From NCBI RefSeq assembly GCF_026460885.1, contig NZ_JAOVZW010000008.1, positions 394,432-458,431 of the forward strand: DNA of 64,000 nucleotides, in the 5' to 3' direction. Shown piece by piece: positions 18,668-26,804 of this stretch. Under the pieces are notes generated by a model, which saw only the letters and a list, made by a program, of their open reading frames with translations, searched no databases and was not told the DNA's origin. This DNA is from Chryseobacterium formosum. Lineage in GTDB: Bacteria > Bacteroidota > Bacteroidia > Flavobacteriales > Weeksellaceae. The translations under genes and the position numbers were made by a program. Numbering within the stretch: the first letter of the stretch is position 1; each line of letters begins with the position of its first letter.

Positions 18668-19769
18668 TAAAATACCACCTGATCTTTCAGAGGATTTTGA
18701 CGATTTTTTTGAATCTTCGTTATGTGGCTATGTCATCACTGATGGCAATGGAAAAATTACGAGGGTCAATCAATGTGCTGCTAAATGGCTGAATGGGAAT
18801 CCGGAAGATTTTAAAGAAAGTCGCTTTTCAGATATTCTTGCTATAGGCAGTAAAATATATTTTGAAACCCATTTGTGGCCTTTGCTTCGAATACAAGGAC
18901 AATTTGACGAAGTATCCATTGAATTGGCTGACACAGGAAATGGTAAATTTCCGGTTTTCATTAATGGATATGAAAAAAAAGATGAAAACAATAAACCAGT
19001 TTTTATACGTTTTACTTTATTTAAGGCTACCGACAGGCGTTTGTATGAGGAGAACTTTAAAATATCCAAAAAGCTTGCAGAAACAAACTTAAATATTGAA
19101 AAGGAACAGGCCGTCATTCGAGAACAATTTATAGCAGTACTGGGGCATGACCTCCGAAACCCTGTCGGCGCTGTAATAAGTGCAACACAGCTACTAGCAA
19201 GATCTGAAAGAAGTGAGCGCGACAGAAAGTTGATAAACATCGTTCATTCCAGCTCGAAAAGAATGTACGAAATGATCAACAATATTATGGATTTGGCTCG
19301 TGGCAGGTTAGGTGGAGGCATTTCAATTACTCCTGCTGTTGTCAATTTGGAGGAACTGCTCAAAGAAGTTACCAATGAACTAAAAATCTCCCACCCCGAT
19401 AGAGTTATTAAATCTCATTATAATATCAGTAAAGCGATTGAGTGTGACCCTGGACGTATTTCACAACTAGTGTCCAACCTTATTGCTAATTCGATAACAC
19501 ACGGTTCTGTTGATGCTCCAATCCTGATTCACGCAGAGACCACTGACGTAAATTGGAAGATTTCGGTAACTAATACTGGTCAGAAAATCCCTGAAGAAAT
19601 GTTACAGAATCTCTTTCATCCTTTTAAAAGAGGAGGTATAGAATCTAATCACAATGGCCTGGGACTCGGATTATATATTTCATCAGAAATAGCAAAAGCA
19701 CATCGGGGTGTATTGTCAGTGACTTCAGATGAAGAACAAACCTGCTTTACTTTGCTGGTTTCAATCTAA
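18660..19769 (+). CDS. PAS-domain histidine kinase paired with the RsbQ-like hydrolase
   Basis: 369 residues, soluble. The N-terminal PAS domain (residues 15-125; ESSLCGYVITDGNGKITRVN) is followed by a short coiled coil. The HisKA domain carries AVLGHDLRNPVGAV (His about residue 163). The HATPase domain has the N box SNLIANSITHG and the G2 box NGLGLGLYISSEIAKAH. It overlaps the hydrolase gene, so both are made together. In Bacillus the partner RsbP carries a PP2C phosphatase; here the output is a kinase. No response regulator is adjacent. Confidence 0.88.
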   Translation: MTDKIPPDLSEDFDDFFESSLCGYVITDGNGKITRVNQCAAKWLNGNPEDFKESRFSDILAIGSKIYFETHLWPLLRIQGQFDEVSIELADTGNGKFPVFINGYEKKDENNKPVFIRFTLFKATDRRLYEENFKISKKLAETNLNIEKEQAVIREQFIAVLGHDLRNPVGAVISATQLLARSERSERDRKLINIVHSSSKRMYEMINNIMDLARGRLGGGISITPAVVNLEELLKEVTNELKISHPDRVIKSHYNISKAIECDPGRISQLVSNLIANSITHGSVDAPILIHAETTDVNWKISVTNTGQKIPEEMLQNLFHPFKRGGIESNHNGLGLGLYISSEIAKAHRGVLSVTSDEEQTCFTLLVSI

Positions 19770-19800
19770 AGAAACTGGTTTCTATACCATTATTATTGTA

Positions 19801-21795
19801 TCAATTGATGGTCTTTACACCATCAATAGGTAAGATGATTGAGAATATGGTTCCTTCATTTTTGGTGCTTTTCACTTGAATAGTACCGTTGTGGAGCTCA
19901 ATAATCTCTTTCGAAAGATAAAGTCCGATACCAAATCCTGCTATAAATCTGCTATTCAAATCTTTTACCCTGTAATAGCGATCAAATATTCGCTCCTGAT
20001 CTTCTTCGGAAATTCCTATTCCCTTGTCTTGAATATGAATGATCAAATTGTTTTGATCCATTGTCAGATATTCTACAGTTATCGAAGTATCTGATGGAGA
20101 ATACTTGATTGCATTTCCAATAAGATTGTGGAGTACCTGCGCTATCTTTTCACGATCTGCCAATATCATCGTCTGCCCTGATGATTTGAAAACAAAATGA
20201 CGGGCAGGATTGGTTGACAGCACTTCATCTTCGATTTCTGAGAATAATACGTGGAAATCAAAAATTACTTTTTCCATATGCAATCGTCCGGAATCAAGTC
20301 TTGATACATTAAGGAAACCATTGATCATGCTGTTCATGTAATTCGTCTGCTTAAAACATTTTTCCAGAATGTTTTGCTGCTGAGGATTTTCTTCTTTTGC
20401 TGCAATTCGTTGTAAGATCTGAATGTAAGCTTGAAGTGATGTTAGTGGAGTTTTAAGTTCATGGCTGACCATGCCCATAAAATCATCTTTTCGTTCCTCC
20501 TCTTTTTTTTGTTGGGTTATATCTCTAAGGGTTCCATTAAGGCTTAACGGATTACTTTCTTTATCATAGAAAACTCTACTGTTTGCTTGTACCAGCCTGA
20601 TTTTCTTATCTACTTGATTTTGGATTTTATACTCTATCGCGTAATGGCCATCAGAATCTTTGCTAAGTGCATGCGCTATTTCTCAAGTAACGTGATCTCG
20701 ATCCTCAGGTAAAATTGCCGCTAATGCTACGGACAGGTCTATATTTTCGTCACAAGATAAGCCGAACCATGTTTTAAGAAGACTATTTCCGGAAAAGAGG
20801 TTGGTTGCAGGTTGGTAATAGAAGGTGGCAAGTTCTCCGGCATCGATGGCAAGCGCCAACATCTGCTGGTCATTTTCATTTTTCCTGCGTGCCAAAACCT
20901 GCTCAGTGATCTCTTCAAGAATGACAAGAACCCCTGAAATATTACCACGTTCATTAAATATTGGTTGGTATATGGAGTTGACTATAGCTTCCCTTAATCC
21001 ACCGTTATGGCGTAATTTTACGGTGAATTCAGTATTGATCTTAGGTTTTCCATTTTGGTAAACTTCTCTAAGCCAGGTATTGACAGGCTGACCTTTCAAT
21101 TCTGGGCGGGCATTCTCATGCGGATAGCCTATTACTTCAGATTCTTCACGCCCCCAAATCGTAAGAATGGCTGGATTGGCGATTTCAATAATACGTTCAG
21201 AACCTTTTAACATGGCAATTCCGACAGGAGCCTGTTCGATGATCGTACGAATATACTTTCTGCTTTCTGCCAGCTGCTGCATGGATATGTTGAGTTCTTA
21301 ATTGGTAGATGTCAACTCTTCAAGTGTTGCAGCCATTTCCTCATTGAGTGCATGTTCCCGTTCTTCTTTTTGCCTGATTTGCTGCAAAAATTCCCGACGG
21401 GAGGTTACATTAAGTGCGGTATTGAGGATACACCAGGTTTTATGATCTTCATCAATCAGCGCTTTATATTCATAATCAAAATAATCAAGCGTTTCAATCC
21501 CATTTTTTATCAGTTTTGCTGGTGCCTCATGTACGGAATACGTTTGACCAGAGGGCCACACCTCCTGCAATAATTCTAAAAAGGGTTGTCCTTCAAGTTC
21601 AGGAATGGCTTCTATCAAAGGTTTGCCTATAACAGAAGAGTCTTTTCCCCAAAGTGTCAACATACCTTCATTGGCAAAACGTATGATCATATTTTCTCCC
21701 GAATAGATGGATGTAGGTGCAGGAGATGAAACTAAAGCCTGAATGATTAAATCAGGGCTGAAATTTTTATCGGGCAGATTTTCTTGGGTACTCAT
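19801..21795 (-). pseudogene. Multi-PAS histidine kinase with two in-frame stop codons
   Basis: One continuous frame of about 665 codons codes at least two PAS domains, HisKA (GMVSHELKTPLTSL) and HATPase (GNAIKYSPSD, DKGIGISEEDQERIFDRYY, GFGIGLYLSKEI). It is interrupted by TAA at 21298-21300 (in LTSTN-stop-EELN, a probable former Glu codon) and TGA at 20683-20685 (in DHVT-stop-EIAH, a probable former Arg codon). No frameshift is present, and each stop differs from a sense codon by one base. The start MSTQENLPD fits the promoter at 21804. It converges with the PAS kinase, leaving a 31-nt gap. The C-terminal kinase core could still be made from an internal start. Confidence 0.75.
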
Positions 21796-21803
21796 AGCTA
21801 TTA

Positions 21804-21811
21804 CAAAGATA
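21804..21811 (-). promoter_or_regulatory. -7 promoter box for the broken kinase
   Basis: TATCTTTG on the minus strand, 9 nt before the ATG at 21795. The predicted transcript has almost no leader. Confidence 0.45.
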
Positions 21812-21887
21812 TACAAAGTCCTTCTATTGTTGTAATATTAGGGTAGATGAAATACTATAAATATTCGGGAATAATTAGTATAAGTAT

Positions 21888-21901
21888 TGATACATACTTT
21901 A
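21888..21901 (+). repeat. 14-mer TGATACATACTTTA, copy 1
   Basis: The same 14 bases occur at 25137-25150, there ending on the ATG of a small ORF. Here ATG follows 7 nt later but the reading frame is poor. It may be a shared promoter or operator element. Confidence 0.35.
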
Positions 21902-22130
21902 GGGTGAATGCAAATTTTTAGTGAAACTGTGTGTAATGACTCCAACCTAGATTTGAATTTTTACTGCTGCAAATGTAGAAAAGCATCCTGCACTCAAAAA
22001 AATAATGGCTACTATTATATTACCGAATCGAAAAAAGTACTACTTGTTTTACAATATTTTATTTTTAAAGTTGTAATCAGATGTTTTTAATTACATTATA
22101 ACCTAAAAACAATTATCCTAAGTAAATAAA

Positions 22131-22480
22131 ATGACGCTAATTGTCTTTAATTGGTGCCATTTGGCATTTGTGATCTTAACGAGCGTACCTTCAAAGACTT
22201 TTATTGATGATTTGGTTCCATTGAGTCAAATTAAGCAAGAATGGGCTATTAATAATTTTTTGTATTTATAAAGTTTTTTTGAAATTTAATTTTATGTATT
22301 TGGAATAATAGAAATTGACATTTTTAATCTTTAGTATATTTCGATTGTCTTCTACCTTTTTAAAGATTTTACGAAAAATATTTAATGTGTATGCAGTTAA
22401 TAGGATTTATATAAAGATGGAATTTAGTACATTCAAGTATATCGTTGCTTAATTTATCTGATAATTATTTGTCGTCTTAT
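22131..22480 (+). repeat. Dispersed intergenic repeat, copy C (hairpin plus AT-rich module)
   Basis: It starts with the imperfect hairpin GCTAATTGTCTTTAATTGGTG, then CATTTGGCATTTGTGA, then a module aligning with copies A and B (GATGATTTGGTTCCATTGA, TATAAAGTTTTTTTGAAATT, ATTTGGAATAATAGAAATTG, TTTAGTACATTCAAGTATAT). It fills most of the 21.9-22.6 kb gap. No credible gene is seen there. Confidence 0.65.
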
Positions 22481-22662
22481 TTCTTTAGCAAATATACGGT
22501 GTTTATGTTACTTGGAAATTAGCCTAGTTTAATTTTTTGCATTTTGATGAATATATTTTAGATAATAATATACTAGTTTATACCAAATTAATTAAACAAC
22601 ATCGCAAATTCAAAAGTAAGGATTTTCATAAATATTATATATATTCTAAAATTCAATTTATT

Positions 22663-22824
22663 ATGAAATCATTAAAAGAATTCATTGCAGAAAATTTAGA
22701 ACATTCGACTGTTATCCTCGTTCAAGAAAATACTGAAAATATTTCAGAAAATAAAAATCAAGAAACTGTTCAAGAAGCTGAGAATGTAAAGAATAAAAAA
22801 ACTGAAAAAGATAACATTGATTAA
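22663..22824 (+). CDS. Small 53-residue charged protein
   Basis: It starts MKSLKEFIAENLEHSTVILV and continues as a Glu/Lys/Asn-rich tail that is probably disordered. The N-terminal MKSL-EFI-E-L pattern is seen at the start of various small Bacteroidetes proteins. Function is unknown. An in-frame extension upstream to 22537 has no supporting features. Confidence 0.45.
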   Translation: MKSLKEFIAENLEHSTVILVQENTENISENKNQETVQEAENVKNKKTEKDNID

Positions 22825-22904
22825 TTAGTTTTTTCTGAAAAAATTAATTTTCATTATGTACTAATTTTTTGTAATTTGAGCCATTAAAAATTTTATAAAT
22901 ATTT

Positions 22905-23542
22905 ATGGCTGATATTGATATTCAAGAGATTATAAATTCATTAACTATAGTTAGTAATAAAAGAAATTATTGGTTTATTAGAACTCATGGAGGTGATTTT
23001 TATGAAACATTTCTTGACAACGATTATATTGCTATTGGATATGATGATATACGCTTATCTGCTATAAACAACGCTCACAATAATAAAAATCTACTAAAAT
23101 CATTTCTATAAATGTTGAAAGAAAAGAAGATTTTCCTGCCTATGATGTATTTAGAACTTGGACAGAACTTTTAGATTTAACAGAAGAGTTTGGTAAAAGT
23201 GAAGATATAGATATTAATAAAAAAGATTTAAATCTGAAAATTAATGTTGAATCGCCTGGAACAATTGAATTCATTACATATTCAGTTGTAGGAGTAGTTG
23301 TTTTGGCTACTATTATTGTTGCTTTAATAGGAGCTGAGTTTGAATCAAATTTCAAATTGTTTGGAAGTTTTAAATTTAAAAGTGATGGTTTAATCCAAAA
23401 AATAAATAATTTTTTAGATAAAAATAAAGATCGTGAACTTAAAGAAAACTTATCTAAAAAATTAACCGAAATGGAAATTAATCCTGAAGAACTAGCAAAT
23501 ATTTTAAAACAGATTAATGGAAATTCTGATAAAGAAAATTAG
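22905..23542 (+). pseudogene. Frameshifted membrane protein with defence-type N-terminal domain
   Basis: The first frame (to 23111) reads MADIDIQEIINSL, then NYWFIRTHGGDFYETFLDNDYIAIGYDDI. This YWFIRT-GG-F--F---YIAIGYD pattern is the EVE-like N-terminal module found in Mrr-type restriction and other antiphage proteins. After a single missing A near 23090 the second frame continues ISINVERKEDFPAYDVFRTWTELL. It then has one transmembrane helix (ITYSVVGVVVLATIIVALIG) and a helical tail ending at 23542. The original would have been about 212 residues. Programmed frameshifting is possible but not supported by a slippery heptamer that I can see. Confidence 0.6.
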
Positions 23543-23711
23543 AAAATACAACTCTTTTGTATTAGCATGTGGTATTCTTTATTTAATTCAAAGTTATACA
23601 ATAGGTCAATTAAATATTGAATTCAACTACATAAAGATTGATTTTATATTTTTAAAAGAAATAATATTTTTAATAATTTCTTTTACTATATGTAAAATTG
23701 TACTTAAATAA
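23517..23711 (+). CDS. Small two-helix membrane protein
   Basis: 64 residues with two hydrophobic segments (SFVLACGILYLIQSY and FIFLKEIIFLIISFTICKIV). It overlaps the end of the defence-like gene by 26 nt and is followed by a terminator, so both formed one operon. It may be the membrane partner of that system; there is no family match. Confidence 0.55.
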   Translation: MEILIKKIRKYNSFVLACGILYLIQSYTIGQLNIEFNYIKIDFIFLKEIIFLIISFTICKIVLK

Positions 23712-23720
23712 TTAAACATC

Positions 23721-23752
23721 AAAACCCTCTATTTTAGAGGGTTTTGCGTTTT
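23721..23752 (+). terminator. Terminator after the small membrane protein
   Basis: An 11-bp stem AAAACCCTCTA / TAGAGGGTTTT around a 3-nt loop, followed by a GCG break and six T. Confidence 0.8.
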
Positions 23753-23772
23753 TCAGCCTAGATAATTTTTAT

Positions 23773-23780
23773 TATATTTG
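23773..23780 (+). promoter_or_regulatory. -7 promoter box TATATTTG before the structured leader
   Basis: Perfect TAnnTTTG match. Transcription from it would give a 5' leader of about 240 nt ahead of the ATG at 24029. Confidence 0.6.
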
Positions 23781-23848
23781 TATTATTAAAAATAAAAACC
23801 ATTGCTAAAAAGGAATGTAAAATAAATCGTGCTAATTGCATTATTGCT

Positions 23849-24028
23849 AACCTAAACTACCACAACGAAGTTTTCGAACTTCATCTTTAAAAGCAAATAA
23901 TGTATATAAGGTACGCCATTTTGGCGTGGCTTGTATCATTGCTTTTAAGGGTGTGGTAGCCCTTGGTTAACTTGGTACAATGTCCACGCTTTATTTTTTA
24001 AGCATTTATTAACCAAAACTACCACACA
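23849..24028 (+). promoter_or_regulatory. Long structured 5' leader with competing pairings (riboswitch-like)
   Basis: Segment 1 at 23849-23865 (TAACCTAAACTACCACA) and segment 3 at 24009-24028 (TTAACCAAAACTACCACAC) are near-identical. Both are complementary to segment 2 at 23953-23970 (TGTGGTAGCCCTTGGTTA). Segment 3 ends exactly at the ATG. Between 1 and 2 lie a UUCG hairpin (GAAGTT/AACTTC, 23868-23883) and a long stem (AAAAGCAA / TTGCTTTT) capped by CGCCA/TGGCG. GGCGTGG at 23924 can also pair with CCACGC at 23985. Segment 2 can thus close either side, a switch-like layout. No known riboswitch class is recognised. Confidence 0.6.
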
Positions 24029-24670
24029 ATGAAATTTGAATTATCTACATTCAAAACAGTAGCATCATGTTCTATATTGATGCTAACAAACTTCTCCGTA
24101 TCAGGACAAACTAAATTTTCTTTTGATGACCAAACATTAAAAAAGTTTTATTATCAGACATTATTTCCAGTTGAGTATAAGCAAATAACTGATAATTCTG
24201 AAACAAGAAAAGCCTACATGATTTCGATTGATGAACAAATATCTATTTCATCGGATGAATTAAAAGGTTCATTTATTGTCATTTCAGACAAAATGGGTTT
24301 TCATGACAAAGATGTTACAGGGCATTTTCTTAAGTATGAACTATGTGAAGAAGTTATAAAATATTATGAACTCTCTGAAAGTCATGTACTATTGATAGAA
24401 AATGAAAATGCTAAGAAACTTTACATGATGTATTCAGATTTTCTTAAAAGTATGAATGAAGAAAAAGAAAAGATTAAAAAAGATGATGCAGAACTAAAAA
24501 TGATAGATGGATTTATGCAATCAATGGGATATAAAACCTCTCAAATAGATGGAGCCATATATGTAAAAACTAAATATTATCGAATTTTATGTAACCTTTC
24601 AACGGTTGACGTTTTACAAAGAGACAAAGAATATTTGAAAAAAATTGATGGTTGGTTTGAACAGCCATAA
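24029..24670 (+). CDS. Unknown protein with structured leader, possibly secreted
   Basis: 213 residues. The N-terminus FKTVASCSILMLTNFSVSGQ is signal-peptide-like. The rest is charged and helical, with a Lys/Glu-rich stretch (NEEKEKIKKDDAELK). No family is recognised. The following 260 nt encode readable protein in other frames, so the original gene may have been longer and this copy truncated by a frameshift at its 3' end. Confidence 0.55.
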   Translation: MKFELSTFKTVASCSILMLTNFSVSGQTKFSFDDQTLKKFYYQTLFPVEYKQITDNSETRKAYMISIDEQISISSDELKGSFIVISDKMGFHDKDVTGHFLKYELCEEVIKYYELSESHVLLIENENAKKLYMMYSDFLKSMNEEKEKIKKDDAELKMIDGFMQSMGYKTSQIDGAIYVKTKYYRILCNLSTVDVLQRDKEYLKKIDGWFEQP

Positions 24671-24932
24671 GAAAACAAATCATTGCAACAATCCCTAAAT
24701 TTGATAATTATGTAAGATTATATAGAATGCATAGAAATAGAATGTCTAAGGCAGATATTTTATCATGGACAATTCTAACAAAGTCTGCTAATCTTTTAAA
24801 TAAAAAAGAAGTTGATTTAACAGATAAATATGGGGATTATTAGAATTGCAGAATGCAACAGAAAATTACCATAAATATTCATCTGAATTTATTGACTACC
24901 TAAGTGCTTCTACTAGAGTGTTGGGAATATAA
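24670..24932 (+). pseudogene. Decayed coding fragment after the leader gene
   Basis: Without a start, one frame reads IATIPKFDNYVRLYRMHRNRMSKADILSW to KYGDY-stop. One missing T then moves to LELQNATENYHKYSSEFIDYLSASTRVLGI-stop. It may be the lost C-terminus of the preceding gene (one shift) or a separate dead gene. Confidence 0.45.
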
Positions 24933-25023
24933 AATTATTAAACAATTGTTTGATAAATCAATCGATTGATTGGTGTTTTTAAGTGTTAATGAATTTTAAC
25001 ATTTAATAGTAATTCACTAAAAA

Positions 25024-25056
25024 CCTTCAATTTTTTTATTAAAATTGAAGGTAAAT
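25024..25056. terminator. Strong hairpin, possible terminator
   Basis: An 11-bp perfect stem CCTTCAATTTT / AAAATTGAAGG. The T run follows only on the minus strand (GGTTTTTAG), so it would stop minus-strand transcription, for example from the transposase side. Confidence 0.45.
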
Positions 25057-25136
25057 TACTGATTATAAAATTTTTAAAATTTAACAAAAATTTAACTTTT
25101 TCAAAAGGTAAAAAACCTGATTTTGACAAAACGGCC

Positions 25137-25150
25137 TGATACATACTTTA
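25137..25150 (+). repeat. 14-mer TGATACATACTTTA, copy 2
   Basis: Identical to 21888-21901. Its last A is the first base of the start codon of the 49-residue ORF. Confidence 0.35.
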
Positions 25151-25299
25151 TGAAAAAATTTAGTATTTTCAGGAAAATAGTTGCTAGAGCGAAGCAACTT
25201 TTCCGCAGTTTGTCTATTCAAGATTGTATTAGAATCAGTAATTTTTTAATTAATGAGTTTGGTTACAAAATCCTTGATTTGTTAGAAAAATTTTTCTAA
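25150..25299 (+). CDS. Small 49-residue protein
   Basis: MKKFSIFRKIVARAKQLFRS followed by an amphipathic helical end (NEFGYKILDLLEKFF). A terminator starts 6 nt after the stop, which supports a genuine short gene. The basic amphipathic start could bind membranes or nucleic acid. No family is recognised; a toxin peptide is one option. Confidence 0.45.
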   Translation: MKKFSIFRKIVARAKQLFRSLSIQDCIRISNFLINEFGYKILDLLEKFF

Positions 25300-25304
25300 T
25301 AATT

Positions 25305-25339
25305 AAATAAGCCTGTCTATAATAGATGGGTTTATTTTT
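25305..25339 (+). terminator. Terminator after the 49-residue ORF
   Basis: Imperfect stem AAATAAGCC..TCTAT / ATAGA..GGGTTTATTT with a closing run of T. Confidence 0.65.
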
Positions 25340-25411
25340 CTTATAAATAATATAACTATCAGCATTTAGAAAACATTAGTAAATCAAAAGTTAAACAACT
25401 TTATATAATTA

Positions 25412-26388
25412 TTAAGCTATCAGTCGTTCATAAGTAATACCTTCCTCAAATGCACAATATAAAGCAAAATTAAATCGGTTACCTTCATCAAAATCTTTAG
25501 TATTATATCTAAAGGAAAATTCATCACAGTAAAGTTGAAGATGTTTTGGACTAACTGAATGATAAATACCGAGAATTCCTCGTTTTAGTAAACTCCAAAA
25601 TCCTTCAATACTGTTAGTATGATAATTGTCTTTGACATATTGACCTTTAGTTTAGTATGAGGTATACTTTTATGTTCGTAATGTTTGTGTACTTGTGAAT
25701 AACCTTTCCAACCATCACTAACCACAATAGAACCTCTTTTGACCATATTTTTAATAATCGTTGTAAGGGTTTTTCCTTTTGTGTTAGGAACAATTTCTGT
25801 AGATACTTTTCCATTACTAAGTAAGCCAAATACAACAGTTTTTGTTTTAGTACTTCTTCCCTGAGTATTTTCTACTCTTTTTTGCCATGATTTTTTATGA
25901 TTTTTACCGCCTATATAAGTCTCATCAACTTGAGTGTCACCATTAAAACTTTTAACTTTTTCAGAACGTAGTGAATGTCTTATTCTTGAAAGCATGAACC
26001 ATGCAGTTTTTTGAGTTACACCAATATCTCTTGCAAGTTGATGACTACTAATTCCTTTTTTGTGTGATGTAAAAATATAGATTGCATAAAACCATTTTCT
26101 AAGTGAGATTGCAGAGTTTTCAAACATAGTTCCAATTTTCACATTGAAATTTCTTCTACAATCTTTGCATTTATAAATACCATTGAATTCACCGTCTTTT
26201 TTTAATTTGTAATGATCTTCTCGTTCACTTGCACAATTAGTACATATTGGGTCACCATTCCAAAGCAATTCTTCGAGATATTCTCGACATTTTTGTTCTG
26301 TATTCAATGATTCCATCATATTAGTTATAGAATTCGTAGAATTATTAAAGCTAAGATCAATAAACTTTGTTACTCGGTGAATTATCAT
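25412..26388 (-). pseudogene. IS1595-family (ISXO2-like) transposase, frameshifted
   Basis: The N-terminal zinc-ribbon (CTNCASERED..CKDCRRNF) is followed by a helix-turn-helix (SSHQLARDIGVTQKTAWFMLSRIRHSLR). The DDE-type catalytic domain has Asp in QVDETYIGGK and Asp in IVVSDGWKGY. The third catalytic residue, Glu in NSIEGFWSLLKRGI, lies in another frame because one A is missing near 25650. Restoring it gives about 325 residues ending YERLIA. The total length is 3n+2. A weak inverted match CAGCATT (25360 / 26441) may mark the ends; no target duplication was found. Confidence 0.85.
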
Positions 26389-26526
26389 ATTTTATTAGTA
26401 TATATAAATTTAATAAAAAAGATCGAGGCTGAACAATGCTGGAGAACAAATTTTTATGATTTTTATCTTATTTTGTGTTTGATTTTCAGTTGGTTGTGGC
26501 TTATTATTTGATGATTCGAATATAAA

Positions 26527-26554
26527 AAACAGCATCAAAAGATTGATGCTGTTT
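26527..26554 (-). terminator. Orphan minus-strand terminator hairpin
   Basis: A 12-bp perfect stem AAACAGCATCAA / TTGATGCTGTTT. On the minus strand the stem is followed by T-rich sequence. No minus-strand gene lies upstream of it, so it may be left from a lost gene. The rest of 26389-26700 shows nothing. Confidence 0.5.
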
Positions 26555-26713
26555 ACGTATTGAAATGTTGTTTAATTAATTTGGTATTAACTAGTATATT
26601 ATTATCATATTTTATTTGAACACTTTAGAATTTCGTTCGCAGATTTCGATGAAAGGATGACCTTTCTGTTGTTTACATATTTAACTAAGTCCTAAAAAAA
26701 TAGAGAAATATCA

Positions 26714-26761
26714 TTTATTAAACTAGTTAAATGTGCAGGATTTTCCATCATCCTAAATTTG
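26714..26761 (+). promoter_or_regulatory. Operator-promoter module, copy 1
   Basis: TTTATTAAACTAGTTAAATG is followed, 40 nt from its first base, by the -7 box TAAATTTG (26754-26761). The AACTAGTT palindrome would be centred about 40 nt upstream of the start of transcription. It drives the dioxygenase/esterase run starting at 26805. Near-identical modules lie at 31301, 36071 and 36416. Confidence 0.85.
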
Positions 26762-26804
26762 TCATATCAAAATCGAACAAATCAAATAATTAAAAATAGA
26801 CAAA

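Noticed and set aside
21908..22090. 60-codon ORF rich in Cys and Phe
   Set aside because: Composition is not protein-like, no promoter or terminator supports it, and it lies in repeat-rich intergenic DNA.
22905..23542. Programmed ribosomal frameshift in the defence-like gene
   Set aside because: The shift point is a plain run of A without a clear slippery heptamer and pseudoknot, and neighbouring genes show the same kind of single-base loss.
23849..23970. Integron attC site
   Set aside because: The palindromic layout and length of about 120 nt are similar, but the core GTTRRRY and RYYYAAC motifs are not matched and no integrase or cassette array is present.
23849..24028. Retron msr-msd region
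   Set aside because: Flanking complementary segments and hairpins fit loosely, but no reverse transcriptase gene exists in the window.
25360..26441. Exact IS ends from the 7-bp inverted match CAGCATT
   Set aside because: Seven bases are too few, the flanks show no target duplication, and the match may be chance.
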